From positions 433,001 through 497,000 of the forward strand of contig JADJXO010000001.1 of assembly GCA_016715825.1 (NCBI GenBank): DNA of 64,000 nucleotides. The letters are read 5' to 3'. Under the pieces are notes generated by a model. It did no database searches, had not been told where the DNA came from, and was given only the letters and a program-made list of their open reading frames with translations. The translations under genes and the position numbers were made by a program. The first letter of the stretch is position 1, and each line of letters opens with the position of its first letter. Positions 8,985 through 20,248 of the stretch are shown one piece after another. Source of the DNA: Nitrospira sp. Lineage in GTDB: Bacteria; Nitrospirota; Nitrospiria; Nitrospirales; Nitrospiraceae.

Positions 8985-10255
8985 ATGAGTTGGACAGGTC
9001 AGAATTGGGGGGAGGAGGAACTCCGCTTCGTCGCGGATCTCACGGGCGATGGTAAGGCGGATATCGTGGGCTTCGGCCGAGATGGGGTTTGGACCGCGGT
9101 GAATACAGGCGGGAGTACGTTCAGTCAGCCGCGCATGGCCCTGACCAGTTTCAATTCCCAGGGATGGCACCCGGGACAGCACCTTAGGCTTGCGGCAGAT
9201 CTGAACGGCGATGGTAGGGCGGACATTGTCGGCTTCGGCGATAATGACGTGGGGATTGCGTTAAGCAATGGTGACGGAAACTTTGCCCAGGATAAATCCG
9301 TGCTTACGGAGTTCATCGTCAACAAAGGCTGGCGGGTCGATCAACATCCGCGATTCGTCGCGGACCTGACAGGTGATGGGAAGGCGGACATTATCGGCTT
9401 TGGGCACGACGGGGTCTGGGTGGCGTTGAACAACGGGAGTGGGGGATTCCACCCGGCGCAGTTTGTGTTGCAGGAGCGGGGCTAAAACCAAGGCTGGCGG
9501 GTGGAGCAGCATCCGCGGTTCGTCGCGGACCTGACAGGTGATGGGAAGGCGGACATTATCGGCTTTGGGCACGACGGGGTCTGGGTGGCGTTGAACAACG
9601 GGAGTGGGGGATTCCACCCGGCGCAGTTTGTGTTGCAGGAGCTGGGCTACAACCAAGGCTGGCGGGTGGAGCAGCATCCGCGGTTCGTCGCGGACCTGAC
9701 AGGTGATGGGAAGGCGGACATTATCGGCTTTGGGCACGACGGGGTCTGGGTGGCGTTGAACAACGGGAGTGGGGGATTCCACCCGGCGCAGTTTGTGTTG
9801 CAGGAGCTGGCCACAACCAAGGCTGGCGGGTGGAGCAGCATCCGCGGTTCGTCGCGGACCTGACAGGTGATGGGAAGGCAGACATTATCGGCTTTGGGCA
9901 CGACGGGGTCTGGGTGGCGTTGAACAACGGGAGTGGGGGGGATTCCACCCGGCGCAGTTTGTGTTGCAGGAGCTGGGCTACAACCAAGGCTGGCGGGTGG
10001 AGCAGCATCCGCGGTTCGTCGCGGACCTGACAGGTGATGGGAAGGCGGACATTATCGGCTTTGGGCACGACGGGGTCTGGGTGGCGTTGAACAACGGGAG
10101 TGGGGGATTCCACCCCGCGCAGTTTGTGCTGCAGGACTTTGGTTCCCGATCTGCGATCAGAAGGAAAGTGCTGGCATGGGACTTTGTGCAACGAAAGTTG
10201 GACCTATTCTTCAACCAGCGACAACGCCCCTTGTTCAAGGTGAGGTTTCATAACC
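8985..10255 (+). pseudogene. Secreted-type FG-GAP/VCBS repeat region of a large surface protein, with stop and frameshifts
   Basis: The ATG at 8985 follows GAGGAGAGAAAG. The protein is built of FG-GAP-like units of about 55 residues, each with a DLTGDGKADIIGFG calcium-binding-type loop; two diverged units are followed by five nearly identical ones. No signal peptide is evident in MSWTGQNWGEE, which is odd for this class. Unit three ends with TAA at 9483 where the sister units have TAC, and the frame shifts at 9809 (1-bp loss) and near 9940 (2 extra G). After the repeats the frame runs on (DFGSRSAIRRKVLAWDF) into the phosphoesterase domain. Propeller-like FG-GAP domains usually mediate binding at the cell surface. 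Confidence 0.75.
9323..10137 (+). repeat. Five tandem 165-bp repeats encoding near-identical FG-GAP units
   Basis: Copies are spaced 165, 165, 164 and 167 bp (marker CGGACCTGAC at 9361, 9526, 9691, 9855, 10022) and are almost base-for-base identical. This is high for protein repeats and points to recent amplification or gene conversion. The off-length spacings coincide with the frame breaks. Confidence 0.92.
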
Positions 10256-11889
10256 TTGGGAGTGGCGACCATCGGCATAGTACCGTTGATCTCTTGTTTG
10301 ACGATCCAGCGAAAGGGTACACGTCACAGTTGCGCGATGGTCAACCGAAGGATCTTGGCCAACTCGAAGTCGTTTTCCCCTGGGCCCCTGATCCAAACTT
10401 TCACTCTACCGGATGGGGTATTTGCCTCAGGGGTAGAGGGTAAGTTCAATGGGAAGATTGCAGATACGCTGAAAGAAAATCGTGATGCGCTGAATCGCAT
10501 TGCGACACGGTGGCTTACCGGCGGAGATTTTACCGTGGTCGGAATGGCGAATGATGCACAGGGTCTCACCATTGAGTACATGATCCCACCTGGTCAGCTA
10601 GAACCATTTCCAGAAATCCCTCAGCCCCCCCTTGACCCAGGTCCCTTAGTGAACATCGATCACATCGTCGTGCTCATGATGGAGAACCGCTCGTTCGATC
10701 ACATGCTCGGGTACCTCAGTAAGCACGGCGGTCGGTCAGACATTGATGGGTTGCGTGGTGGCGAGAAGAATCGTCATCAGGGACAGGACTATCAATCATT
10801 CGTATTGCCTGACACGACCTTCCTCGAAAGCCCCGATCACAGTCACGATGGTGTCGTGAATCAGATCTCTGGAGGCACTTGCGAAGGTTTCGTGGGCTCG
10901 TTTGCCAGGAAATATCCTGCCGTAGATCCCGGCAGAATTATGGGGTATCACAACGCGACGCGTGTGCCAGTCTACGATGCATTAGCCCGTGAGTTTCTGA
11001 TTTGCCACCGATGGTTTTCCGCCCATCCTGGCCCCACATTCTGTAACCGCTTTTATACATTAACCGGTCGGCTGAACCGAGATTCTTTTCGGGAACTTTG
11101 AATTCGACAATTTTTCTGAGATGCGTTCAAGCCAGTACCCACACGAACGATTTTCGACCATCTGACAGAAGCTGGGGTGGACTGGCGATACTATGAACAC
11201 CGCTATTGCTCTACGCCTGTTCTCGCGGTATACCACCGATGACCACTTTGTCGGACGCAGATGAACCGACGAAGGGGTTCTTCGCCTCTGCACAGGCAGG
11301 AACCTTACCGGCTGTGTCGTTCATCGATCCCAACTTCATCGATGAACCGGATGGACAAGATAACGACGACGGGGCGCCTGCTGATATTACCGCAGGGCAG
11401 AATCTGATCGGCCGCGTGGTGAATGCCGTCATGCAGGGGCCGAAATGGCAGAAGACGCTCCTTATTATCACGTATGACGAGCATGGTGGGTTTTATGATC
11501 ATGTGAATCCGATGGATTCACGCTACCGGGAGAAGGCCAAGCCGGTCTCCGGAATCGATCACTATGGGTTACGGGTGCCGACCTTTGTGATCTCGCCGTG
11601 GGTCGATCAAGGGAAAGCCAGTGGCGTAGTGTTCGATCATACGTCGATCGCCAAGACGATTGCCCGTCGATTTATGAGTGCCAATCCTCCGGATCTTGGC
11701 GAACGGGTCGCGGCAGCGAACGATCTATCGGTGGTACTCCGTTCAACCCCTCGGCAGGGCATCCCGAGCATTCCTGTACCACCTTTACCGGTACCAAGCG
11801 CTGCTTTGGAGAGGCGTGTTGCTCCAGCACCGGACGGCGACGATTTTAAGCAGATCATGCGAACGCTGCGGGATCGGAACCGGAGGTAG
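10256..11889 (+). pseudogene. Phosphoesterase (phospholipase C / acid phosphatase AcpA family) domain, frameshifted
   Basis: After a shift near 10380 the protein reads IDHIVVLMMENRSFDHMLGY, the signature N-terminal metal site of the PF04185 phosphoesterases, then FSAHPGPTFCNRFYTLTGR, and later LLIITYDEHGGFYDHV and HYGLRVPTFVISPW, also family hallmarks. These enzymes hydrolyse phospholipids or phosphomonoesters outside the cytoplasm. Frame changes occur near 10380, 11095 and 11150-11240; all conserved blocks are present, so the indels look like errors or very recent decay. The C-terminal ~60 residues are proline-rich and then basic. It is probably the C-terminal half of the FG-GAP protein that begins at 8985. 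Confidence 0.8.
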
Positions 11890-12150
11890 TCAATGAGGAC
11901 GGTATCTATGACATTGCTGTGACTCAACTTAGATTGGAACTTCTCGGCCGTGACAAGTATCGCACTGGCCGGTGTACGCCTAAGCAAGAGTGATATATCG
12001 GAGATAGCGCCGCTGAACGGCTCTATGTCTCAACGACCGACGGGAACGAAGCGAAGACAGCGTTTTAGATCTGCACCGGTGGTACTTGGATGGGAAGTGT
12101 TTAGCGCGTGAGATTTGGCATGCACACCTACGGTTATTAGGGAGAAACGC
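11890..12150. other. Intergenic gap without recognised gene
   Basis: I see no conserved reading frame, terminator or sigma-54 element here. A TTTGGCATGCAC string near 12113 lacks the GC at the -12 position. Confidence 0.4.
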
Positions 12151-13486
12151 TATGTTCAGCCGACTATGTATTCGTACGGACGCGAATTTCCGTGGGTCCT
12201 GCGTGGTACGAAGTATCGGCGACTACCCCACGTCCGAATCGATCGGTCTGCGCAACGATTCGATTTCGTCGCTCAGGTGGGCGCCACGCGCAAGTCATCG
12301 TGTGCAAAGATGTCCAATTCAGAGGGGATTGCATCCTCCTGGATCATGACGTGAGTTTTCTCAACGATCGACGCGTTGGAAACGATGCCGTGACGTCACT
12401 CAAGGTTCAGGCGCTCGGGACCAATCAGTGCCCACCCGGAGCCAATCAAGCGTCGTTCTACACCAATGCCGACTTTTTGGGTCGGTGTGTCACCCGTGAT
12501 GTCGGCGACTACCCCACGTCCGAATCGATCGGTCTGCCCAACGATTCGATTTCGTCCATTCGCGTCGGCAGCGGTGCGCAAGTCGTTGCCTGTGTGGGTG
12601 ATCAGTTCAGTGGTCGGTGCGAGGTCATCACTGGCAGTTCCGCGAACCTGGCAGCTTCCTCCGTCGGTAACGATCAGATCACATCTCTGAAGGTCCAGCC
12701 CATCGGAACGCTGCCCCCGTGCTTTCCCGGCCCTCAGCAGGTCGGGATCTATGTGCACGACCACTTCTCGGGGGCTTGTCGGGTGCTCTCGGTCGGCGAC
12801 TTTCCCACCGCGGCATCGATCGGATTGCCGAACGATTCGATTTCGTCGATTCGCGTGGGCCCAGGGACCGAAATTCATGTCTGTGAGCATGACTTTTACG
12901 GTGGAACATGCAGTCTGCTGACCTCCGACACGCCGTCTATTGGGAACACCGCGGTCGGTAATGACAGTATCACCTCCGTGAGAGTGCGACTCCAGGGCCA
13001 ACCGTTGTGCTCCACCGGCGATGCGCAAGTGACATTCTTTGGTGACTGGAAGTTTAGCGGGCCCTGCAGCACCCTCAGTATCGGCGAATTTCCTACGGCC
13101 ATCAGCACCGGATTGGCGAATGATTCCATCTCCTCTTTCCGCCTCGGCCCAAACGTGGAGGTGGTGGTGGTGAGCATGACAATTTCGGCGGTGCGTGCCA
13201 GATTTTTACGCAGGACATCGCCGATATGAACGGACAGGTCGTCGGCAACGACAAGATTACCTCGATCAAGGTGAGACCGCGTCGACCTTCCCCACAAGCC
13301 GTCATGTGCCCGTCGGAGCGTCAGATCGTCACGATCGACAGCAATACCGATACCGAACTCAACGAGCTCGTGACCGCAGTGGGAACACTGAATACGATCG
13401 TGCGTTGTTGGCGGCGGATCTCGATATGGATGTCTCCAGCCTCGTGCGCGAGAACGAACCGGTCCTTCGACTCGCCCGATGTGTGA
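12151..13486 (+). pseudogene. Beta/gamma-crystallin-like repeat region of a large exported protein, frameshifted
   Basis: Starting at ATG 12151 after GGGAGAAACGCT, the protein has a series of crystallin-type Greek-key units with the recurring pattern F.G.C....GDYPT..SIGL.NDSISSIRVG, at least seven half-units long. Typical pieces are FLGRCVTRDVGDYPTSESIG, FSGACRVLSVGDFPTAASIG and FYGGTCSLLTSD. Such domains bind calcium and occur in secreted bacterial proteins. Two frame changes lie near 12290 and one near 13170. No classical signal peptide is visible (MFSRLCIRTDANFRG). The frame continues into a beta-helix region, so this is the N-terminal part of a polypeptide of roughly 1,000 residues. Confidence 0.72.
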
Positions 13487-15289
13487 CTATAGCTAGTTAC
13501 GCTCCACCGCTGCAGCAAGCCTCAGCACTCCCCAACTCGGCACGTTCTCCCAACTCACCAGGTCCGGTCTTGGTACGAAGGAAAGCGGATCGACGCGACG
13601 TTGATTGAAGCCACGCACTGGCGGTTTTGATGGAGATGGGGCCAGGATCTCAGATTCCGCGTCCTGGACCCACTTTTTGAGGATCAGCAGACGAAGAATT
13701 ATGGCATCAGAATCATAGGCTGCCATGATGTGGAGATCTCCAACATGGAAGTCGCCGGATGGGGTGTGGCCGCAATCAGCGTGGACGATCCTGCTGCGGG
13801 TCCGGGCATTCCAGATCGCGATCTGGACCCGATCCGTGTTCTGATCCACGACAACTATATCCACCACAATCAACGGAAATCAGATGGGGATCTGCTTTTG
13901 GATATGGGGTTGTGACCGGCCCCTCCGCCTGGTCGAGGAGCTATCAGAATGTGTTCGACTTCAACCGCCATTCGGTCGTGGCCAATGGCTACATGGGAGG
14001 CTACCAGGCTGAACGGAATTTGATTCTCAAAGGTGGTGGCTATCATGGATCGTTTGGGAATCGCGATACACATGTTTTCGATATCCATGGCACCGATACC
14101 TGCGGTATCGCCGACATCTTCAGTGACTCCGTCTATAACTGTGGCGCCGCTGGCCGGACATCGCTGTTGCGCGACAACACCTTTCAGTATAAAAAGGATA
14201 CGGATATCAAGATTCGGGGCAATCCGACGAATCTTGCGACCATCGATCACAATATTTTTGCCCGGTCTGATAAGGGTGCGGCGATCAAACTTACGATCAA
14301 CCTTACTGGGGAGTGCTGCAGGGTCAAAATATCGGAAAACAATCGCTACAACGTGGAGACCTTCGGCCGCTTGGGCCTGCGCCCCGTGTGCGACCTGGAT
14401 GGGAGATGGCATCGACGATCTATTTTTACCGACCGGCGTGACCTGGTGGTTTTCGAGCGGGGGGAAACATCCCTGGACGTATGTGAGGCAGGATGACCAG
14501 GACCTGAAGAACCTTCGGCTGGGCCAGTTCGAGGGCGCCACTCGCTGCGGGGTGATGTCCGATTCAGACACGGGGATCTGGCGCCTGTCGGTCGGTGGCA
14601 GGGGACGAATGGAAAGAGCTCGGGGCCTTTGGTCGATCAGTACGCGAGGTGCAATTTGGGCGCTTTGATCCCAACCAGCGCGATCATCGTCCCGGCGTCA
14701 GGAAACCAGATACCCACGCCTTCTGGCGAAATTCCGATGGGCAATGGTTCAGTGGACTCGCTCACATCCCGACTGGCAGCTCGTAGGGAATTCGGCCAAA
14801 CCGTTCAGTGAACTGCGTTTCGGCGACTTCAACGGTGATGGTGTCACGGATGTAGTGGCCAATATGGGTGGGCATTGGTCCGTGTCCGATTCGGCACGAG
14901 CACAATGGCGGACGCTGAACCCGTCACTAAATGATCCGGTTGACGGTGCCGGTATCTTCATCGCGAACTTGGATCCGGACGACAACATCGACGATATTCT
15001 CAAACTGGAAGTGAAGAGCTTGACGCAAGGTGATCTCGCGGTGCAGGCCTTCGCGGTCACGTGGCGATCGAAGAACGGCACGGAGCCGTGGAAAGTCTGG
15101 AAGACGTACGCCGCGAAATTCCCCAATCACAACCCCGATTTCGAAACACCCGGTCATGGATTTGTTGGGCGGTTTGGTCCAGGCGGGACGTTCGCGACGT
15201 TGATGATCGATGAGAATCGGACCGGCCATTTTCAGAGTCTCGGTCAGGGTGGTTCGTTGGTCGAATGGGAAAGTCTGTTTCCGTACTGA
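13487..15289 (+). pseudogene. Right-handed beta-helix plus FG-GAP C-terminal region of the crystallin-repeat protein, frameshifted
   Basis: The region opens with DVSSLVRENEPVLRLARC and continues through pectate-lyase-like beta-helix rungs: GIRIIGCHDVEISNMEVAGW, VLIHDNYIHHNQ, SVVANGYMGGYQAERNLILK, LLRDNTFQY, IDHNIFARS. Then come FG-GAP-like units: VCDLDGDGIDDLFLPTG, LRFGDFNGDGVTDVVANMGG, and a last domain ending EWESLFPY at 15289. Beta-helix domains of this kind bind or cleave polysaccharide. Several frame changes are needed (near 13560-13640, 13905, 14400, 14600-14750). No catalytic residues could be assigned. The lipase-like gene starts 61 bp later on the same strand. Confidence 0.68.
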
Positions 15290-15350
15290 TTGGTGGCGTG
15301 AAGGAAGCATGCTAAGAGCTGAATTTAGCCTCGACGGAGGGTTTCGCAAC

Positions 15351-17013
15351 ATGGCCGACAAACTGTTCACCTGTATCTGTGTGTCAGTGTTCATCCTTGG
15401 GTCATGGCACATATTGCAGTTGCAGTGGCAATGTGCTGCAAAGATACAGCCGTATCCGGGACCTGCAGGTGGATTTAAGAAAGGTGTCTTTTAGTGGAAA
15501 AGTATCCCATCGCATACATCCGCGGCTATGCTATGACGCAGGGGAAGTCGAGTCGACGTTTAACTCTCCTTCTATGGATTTGAGTTGGGATCAACCTCAA
15601 TATAAATTGGGATCTGATGTCGCCCTGGGATGCATATTCGAGAGCCCAGTCGTGAGGCTGATTGAAGACGAGGGGTATGTAAATACCTTCAATCGCTATC
15701 TCACCTCGACAAATGAACCAATCTCCAGATCTGAGCTCGACGGGGATTGGAGGAAGACGCTCTGGATATTCCGGTTCTATGATTCAGAGTCTCAGCTGCA
15801 GGGAGTTGCCAGGCGGCCTGAGGTCGAAGATTACGCTGAAAAGCTTGCTATCTTTCTTCACAAGATGAAACTGGCCTGCGGGTCTCCGAAGGAGTTTAAG
15901 GTCAATCTTGTCGCTCATAGTATGGGTGGGCTAGTTGCTCGTTGCTATCTGCAAAACCGATCACTGTTTAAGCGAAGCACTCTCAGACCCTATCTTCCAA
16001 CACCAGTCAATACTCTGTTTACCTATGGCACCCCTCACAAAGGCTTCGTTTTCCGACATGGGCTTGGGTGGGCCGAAGATATCAGGGACCTCATCGGATT
16101 TCAGGGATCTGACACGTTTGGACCAGGCACGATGCGTCGCTTCCTGTCGCTTAATAAGAAGCAAGAGCTTCATGAGTTTAAGGCTGCCCGCAACGATATC
16201 AACGAGGACAAGATCTTTTGTCTTATCGGGACCAACTACAAGGATTATGTGATTTGGGTTTCAAAGCATGCGGTGGGACCAGCCAGCGATGGTCTCGTCG
16301 CCATTGAAAGCGCCTATATTCAGAATTCTGCTCGCGCCTACGTGCATCGGGCACACTCCGGCCCATTCGGACTCGTGAATAGTGAAGAAGGCTATCAAAA
16401 CCTCGTCCGTTTCTTGTTTGGTGATATTCGGTTTGAAGTGAGTTTGGCACCCATGACAGTCGAACGAGATTTACCCAACCTCAACCTGGGTGAAGAAATT
16501 GAGTATCTCGAAATCAACGTCCATGTCGCGATTCGTGGATTGCCGACTTATCTCAATACGCGGCGTGACATCGACAATAGCTCCATCATTGTTCCCATTC
16601 GTCGTGGGGCAAACGGAACATATGTGCAGAAGGAGTCCAGAAAAGAAACGCATCTCTTCACCGGCTTTCTAAGATCTCTCAAAACCGCGACTAATGGTGG
16701 GGATCGTTACTTAAGAGCGGCCATTCAAATCAAAGTCGTACCTCACTATACCCACACGGGTCTTGTCCGCACCTCGCGATTCGAAGGAGAGGCTATCTTA
16801 AATGATCGGCTCCATCTCGCAGTCCCTGTCAATCTGGATCTCAACGGCATTCGATATCGGTGGGGTGAACAGAGTAATGAGGATTCGGTACCTACAGCAC
16901 AAGAAGCACAGATCACCAATGGGACAGGAACATTTCACTTTCCGTTTCCAGTGGATTCGCGGGACTATTTCTGTTGCAACGGATTAATATTAAGGACTCG
17001 CAGATGGGAATAG
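15351..17013 (+). CDS. Lipase-like alpha/beta hydrolase with N-terminal signal anchor (one frame break near the start)
   Basis: The main frame has the nucleophile elbow VNLVAHSMGGLVARCYLQN (A-x-S-x-G type), an Asp in GPASDGLVAIESA and a His in RAHSGPFGLVNSEEG, giving a complete Ser-Asp-His triad in PGAP1/LCAT-like order. About 220 further residues form a beta-rich tail. The ATG at 15351 gives a hydrophobic segment (LFTCICVSVFILGSWHI) but its frame must shift near 15470 to join the hydrolase; in the present sequence a GTG at 15379 starts the longer frame. The stop overlaps the start of the next gene by 10 bp, so the three downstream genes are coupled. The substrate is unknown; acyl esters or phospholipids are likely. 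Confidence 0.72.
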
Positions 17014-18610
17014 CCGGTCCACCACCCTGTACGAATGAGGGTGAAGAAAAAAGAGAGAAGCCGGGGCTCAGTGAACGATTACTCGCTTGGTGTACAGCCC
17101 TGCTTGACCACATCGGAGTTAGCCCTATTTTTACGCTCTCCAGCGTGACAACTGCCATTTTCTCTATCATCCTGGCGACCTGCCATTTTGAAATAGCCGC
17201 TTTGGAGAGGCAGCAGTCAGAAAATCAAGCTATATACGAACGGGTCCTGAGCGAGATGCAGAATCAACTAGAGGAGCGAATTCCTGAGCGAGTGCGAAGT
17301 CCTCTCCCAATCTTTCCGAAGAACGAGATGTCACTGCTGCTAGGACCGAATGAAGAGAAAATTAATCTAGAACTAGAGTGGGTGGATCGAGATCGGAAAC
17401 ACCGCCACAAATATCTGGTGCAGGTTGTTTGCATTGCAGAGATTTCAAATAATAATCGTTCCGAGAACTCTGAAACAAAACGCGATACGAAATCGCATTG
17501 TGGCCCGCATAAGCTAGATGCGGATACTCTGGACCAGACGAAAGTGGACGAGAAGACACTTTACTTGACAGCCCGGAGTGAATAGTGTCAAAGTGCCGAT
17601 CGAAAATACAGGGACGTACGCGTGGCGCGTTGCCCGGGTGGATACCGATGGTAAAGGGAATAGAACAATATTTGAAGAATGGAGCTCATATCTCATCTTC
17701 ACAGTGTTTCGGTCAATTGATAGCCGTGTCACAGTTATGAATGAAGTACGAGTAGGGGTGGTCGAGGGAAGTGTTTTGGAACAGAAAATAGGCGGGGCTA
17801 GAGAGGATAATAACCTGGTCAAGATTGAGGAGAATCTTGTTAATCAAATTCAGGACAAATATTTCAAAGATTATTTAAAACACAAAGAGGAACAGAAGAA
17901 CGAACAGATACACTATGTCCGATATCCTACCTATGCAGCCCTTGTCGAGGGAGTAGTCAGAGGAGAGGTCGATTATGCTATTGGGGAAATAACTCGCGCA
18001 AAGTACCGAGAACAACGCGGCGTATTCTTCACTCGAGGATACCACGATGCATTGCCGATCTTTATTTCCAAAGCGAGTACAACCGGGCCTCCAGGGGATG
18101 GAGCCAACCATAGGCGTTCTATCAGGTACCGTAACTGAGCAGGCGCTTGTACATCTAAAGAAGTCAACACCGTTTTCGATAGTAGGAGAATTATTGCTGC
18201 AGGATCTTCACAGGGATCTCCAAGGTGGCATCCTCGACTTCATTTATACGTCAGATGAGGATGCTAGGCACCAACTAGAATTAAAGGACTCAAATGGGCA
18301 ATATCAATTTGTTAGTGGCGGCACTCTGTACTGGGAATTGAGAAAATTCTATGAGAAAGAATTAGGATATTCTCCTCTGTATGCTATCGCAACAGCGAAC
18401 AAAGAGCTGTGTCTTCATTTGGATAAGATCGTTGAGGAGGATGTTTCCATGCGTGGTTCTCAGGGTGAGTTCCTGAATAGAATTTACACAATCTATCGTG
18501 AAGAACGAAAAACTTTTTGGAATCCTTCCCTTTACCTTAGAGTTCTCGAACAACTTAACCCTCTCAGTATATTCTTCCCAAGCGCTGAATCCCCATGCAA
18601 CAAGCACTAA
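17004..18610 (+). pseudogene. Membrane-tethered solute-binding-like protein B (TM, coil, Fn3-like, SBP3-like), frameshifted
   Basis: The protein has a cytoplasmic tail of about 35 residues, a TM segment (FTLSSVTTAIFSIILATC), a helical stalk (ALERQQSENQAIYERVLSEM), a beta domain ending NTGTYAWRVARVDTDGKG and WSSYLIFTVF (Fn3-like), then a periplasmic-binding fold of the amino-acid-binding type: NEVRVGVVEG, RGEVDYAIGEITRAKYREQ and IGVLSGTVTEQALVHLKK. Two 1-bp breaks (near 17575 and 18095) split it into three frames. The start overlaps the lipase stop and the end overlaps the next gene. SBP-like domains usually sense small ligands; with no permease nearby, sensing or scaffolding is more likely than transport. 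This is inference. Confidence 0.6.
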
Positions 18611-20196
18611 AAGAAATTAACCGGAAGTTGAAGTCTAGCTGCTTCTACATTCTTGACTTGGTGTTATCTTATGACCCACGACCTGACATTAGAGCTATTA
18701 ATGCTTTTATCGGTTGGTTGGGCAAAAAGCCAGGATATCTCGTGTCGCTGCTACTCCTCCTTTCCGTTGTCATATCCGGATGTGTTCTTCTGTATCTAAA
18801 AGATAGGGAGATTATGGACCTGCGGGGTAAAATAAGTGCCACGAGTAGACAGTACGCGGCCGAGTTGCAACAAACACAACAACGCTTGGCGGCGGTACTC
18901 TCACACTTGGAAGCCAATCCACAGATCAAGACGCCTGGCAATCATCAGTCATTAATCGCACCCTACGCCAAAATGGAATGGAACTATAGTACAACCGCAA
19001 ATGGCATAGACCAGTCCAATCCCAGGGGTTCGATCCTTACGATACAGGATGCTGGCATTATTCTGAATGGCAAAAGAGCCAACACTACAGGAGAGGCAGT
19101 CCTAACATGGCGGGATAGTGCGAAAGGTAATAGCACGGGCTCGTACTCCCCCAAGCATTCGATCATTGAGATAAAAGATGCTGCATACCCTCTACGTAGA
19201 GATAAAACCATAAAGGCCCGGGTTGCAGGAGAGGCGGCATGGTACCCGATAGCTCTTTTCTGACAAGTTGGGTAATGGGGGTACCTTTCTCTGGCGAGTG
19301 ATAGAAGGAGAGATGGATTCATCTGGTCAGCTGCGTGCCGAAGGCAGTTGGGGACCATATTCCGTGTTTACAATCTATCCGACTGCATACGAGCGTATCA
19401 GGACAACTGGGAAAATCAGAATCGGCACCTACAACGTTTCGCAAGTGAAGTTAGAAAGCAAAGACTCAGTGCGAAAGGATTTCTGTGTGGAGCCTTTTGA
19501 GCCTTTTGATGGTTTGTCGGTTAACGAGACCAATGTCCTCTGCGGCGTTATTAAGTCCATGCATAGCAGCGGGATGCCTGACCTCAAACCAGTTGTGACA
19601 CGGTATTCGGACATTGATCACAAATTGCTTCTCGATCTGAAGGCTGGCGAGCTTGATCTCGCGTTTGGGAATATTTCAAAAGCGGGCTATCGGAAGGGGA
19701 ATGGAATCCATTTCGTGGAGTATGCACCATCAAAGCCAGTACTTCTTACAAATGACGAAAAGAAACGCACCGAGGAGATAGGGCGAGGAGACAGAATATG
19801 CGCTGTCCAAGGCACGGTGTATGAACATGTACTGGGAGAGATCATAAGAAAAACCCCGGGGAGATATAACTTTGTGGTCTGCCAAAATACTATTGATGCA
19901 GTAGATCGGCTTTGAAAAATGATGTCAAATGGATTGTAATGATGGGTGAACAGACGTGGGAAACGGAGATCGAGCCAAAACATGGCGACAAGTTATATCG
20001 AAATACTCGATCGGAATTGGTGAACAGTGTGCCTAAAGAAAAAGAATATGAAATAGAAGGTGATGCCTTCGCTATAACGGATTCGGGCCTGCTCAATGCT
20101 ATCTGCCTAGCACTAGGGAAAAAGAATCGTGACTGTCAGATCCTTGTCCCTCCAACCTCTCAAAAAGAGGCGTTGCCATCTCGCGTCAAATCGTGA
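18595..20196 (+). pseudogene. Membrane-tethered solute-binding-like protein C, paralogue of B, frameshifted
   Basis: It has the same architecture as the preceding gene: basic cytoplasmic tail, one TM segment (YLVSLLLLLSVVISGCVLLY), coiled stalk (YAAELQQTQQRLAAVLSHLE), a beta domain ending GGTFLWRVIEG and WGPYSVFTIYP, then an SBP3-like domain (GKIRIGTYNVSQ, AGELDLAFGNISKAGYRKG, ICAVQGTVYEHVLGEI). Aligned motifs show it is a diverged paralogue, not a copy: identity is low but the order is the same. Frame breaks lie near 19245 and 19910. It overlaps gene B by 16 bp and ends the run of same-strand genes. Confidence 0.6.
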
Positions 20197-20248
20197 TTTA
20201 TGTATGCCCCTCACACAGGTACACAAACACCAGTGACCAAACCTATAG

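Noticed and set aside
9323..10137. CRISPR-like array
   Set aside because: The units are contiguous 165-bp coding repeats without spacers.
9261..10191. Long reading frames on the minus strand across the FG-GAP repeats
   Set aside because: They mirror the 165-bp repeats; the plus strand encodes the recognisable domain.
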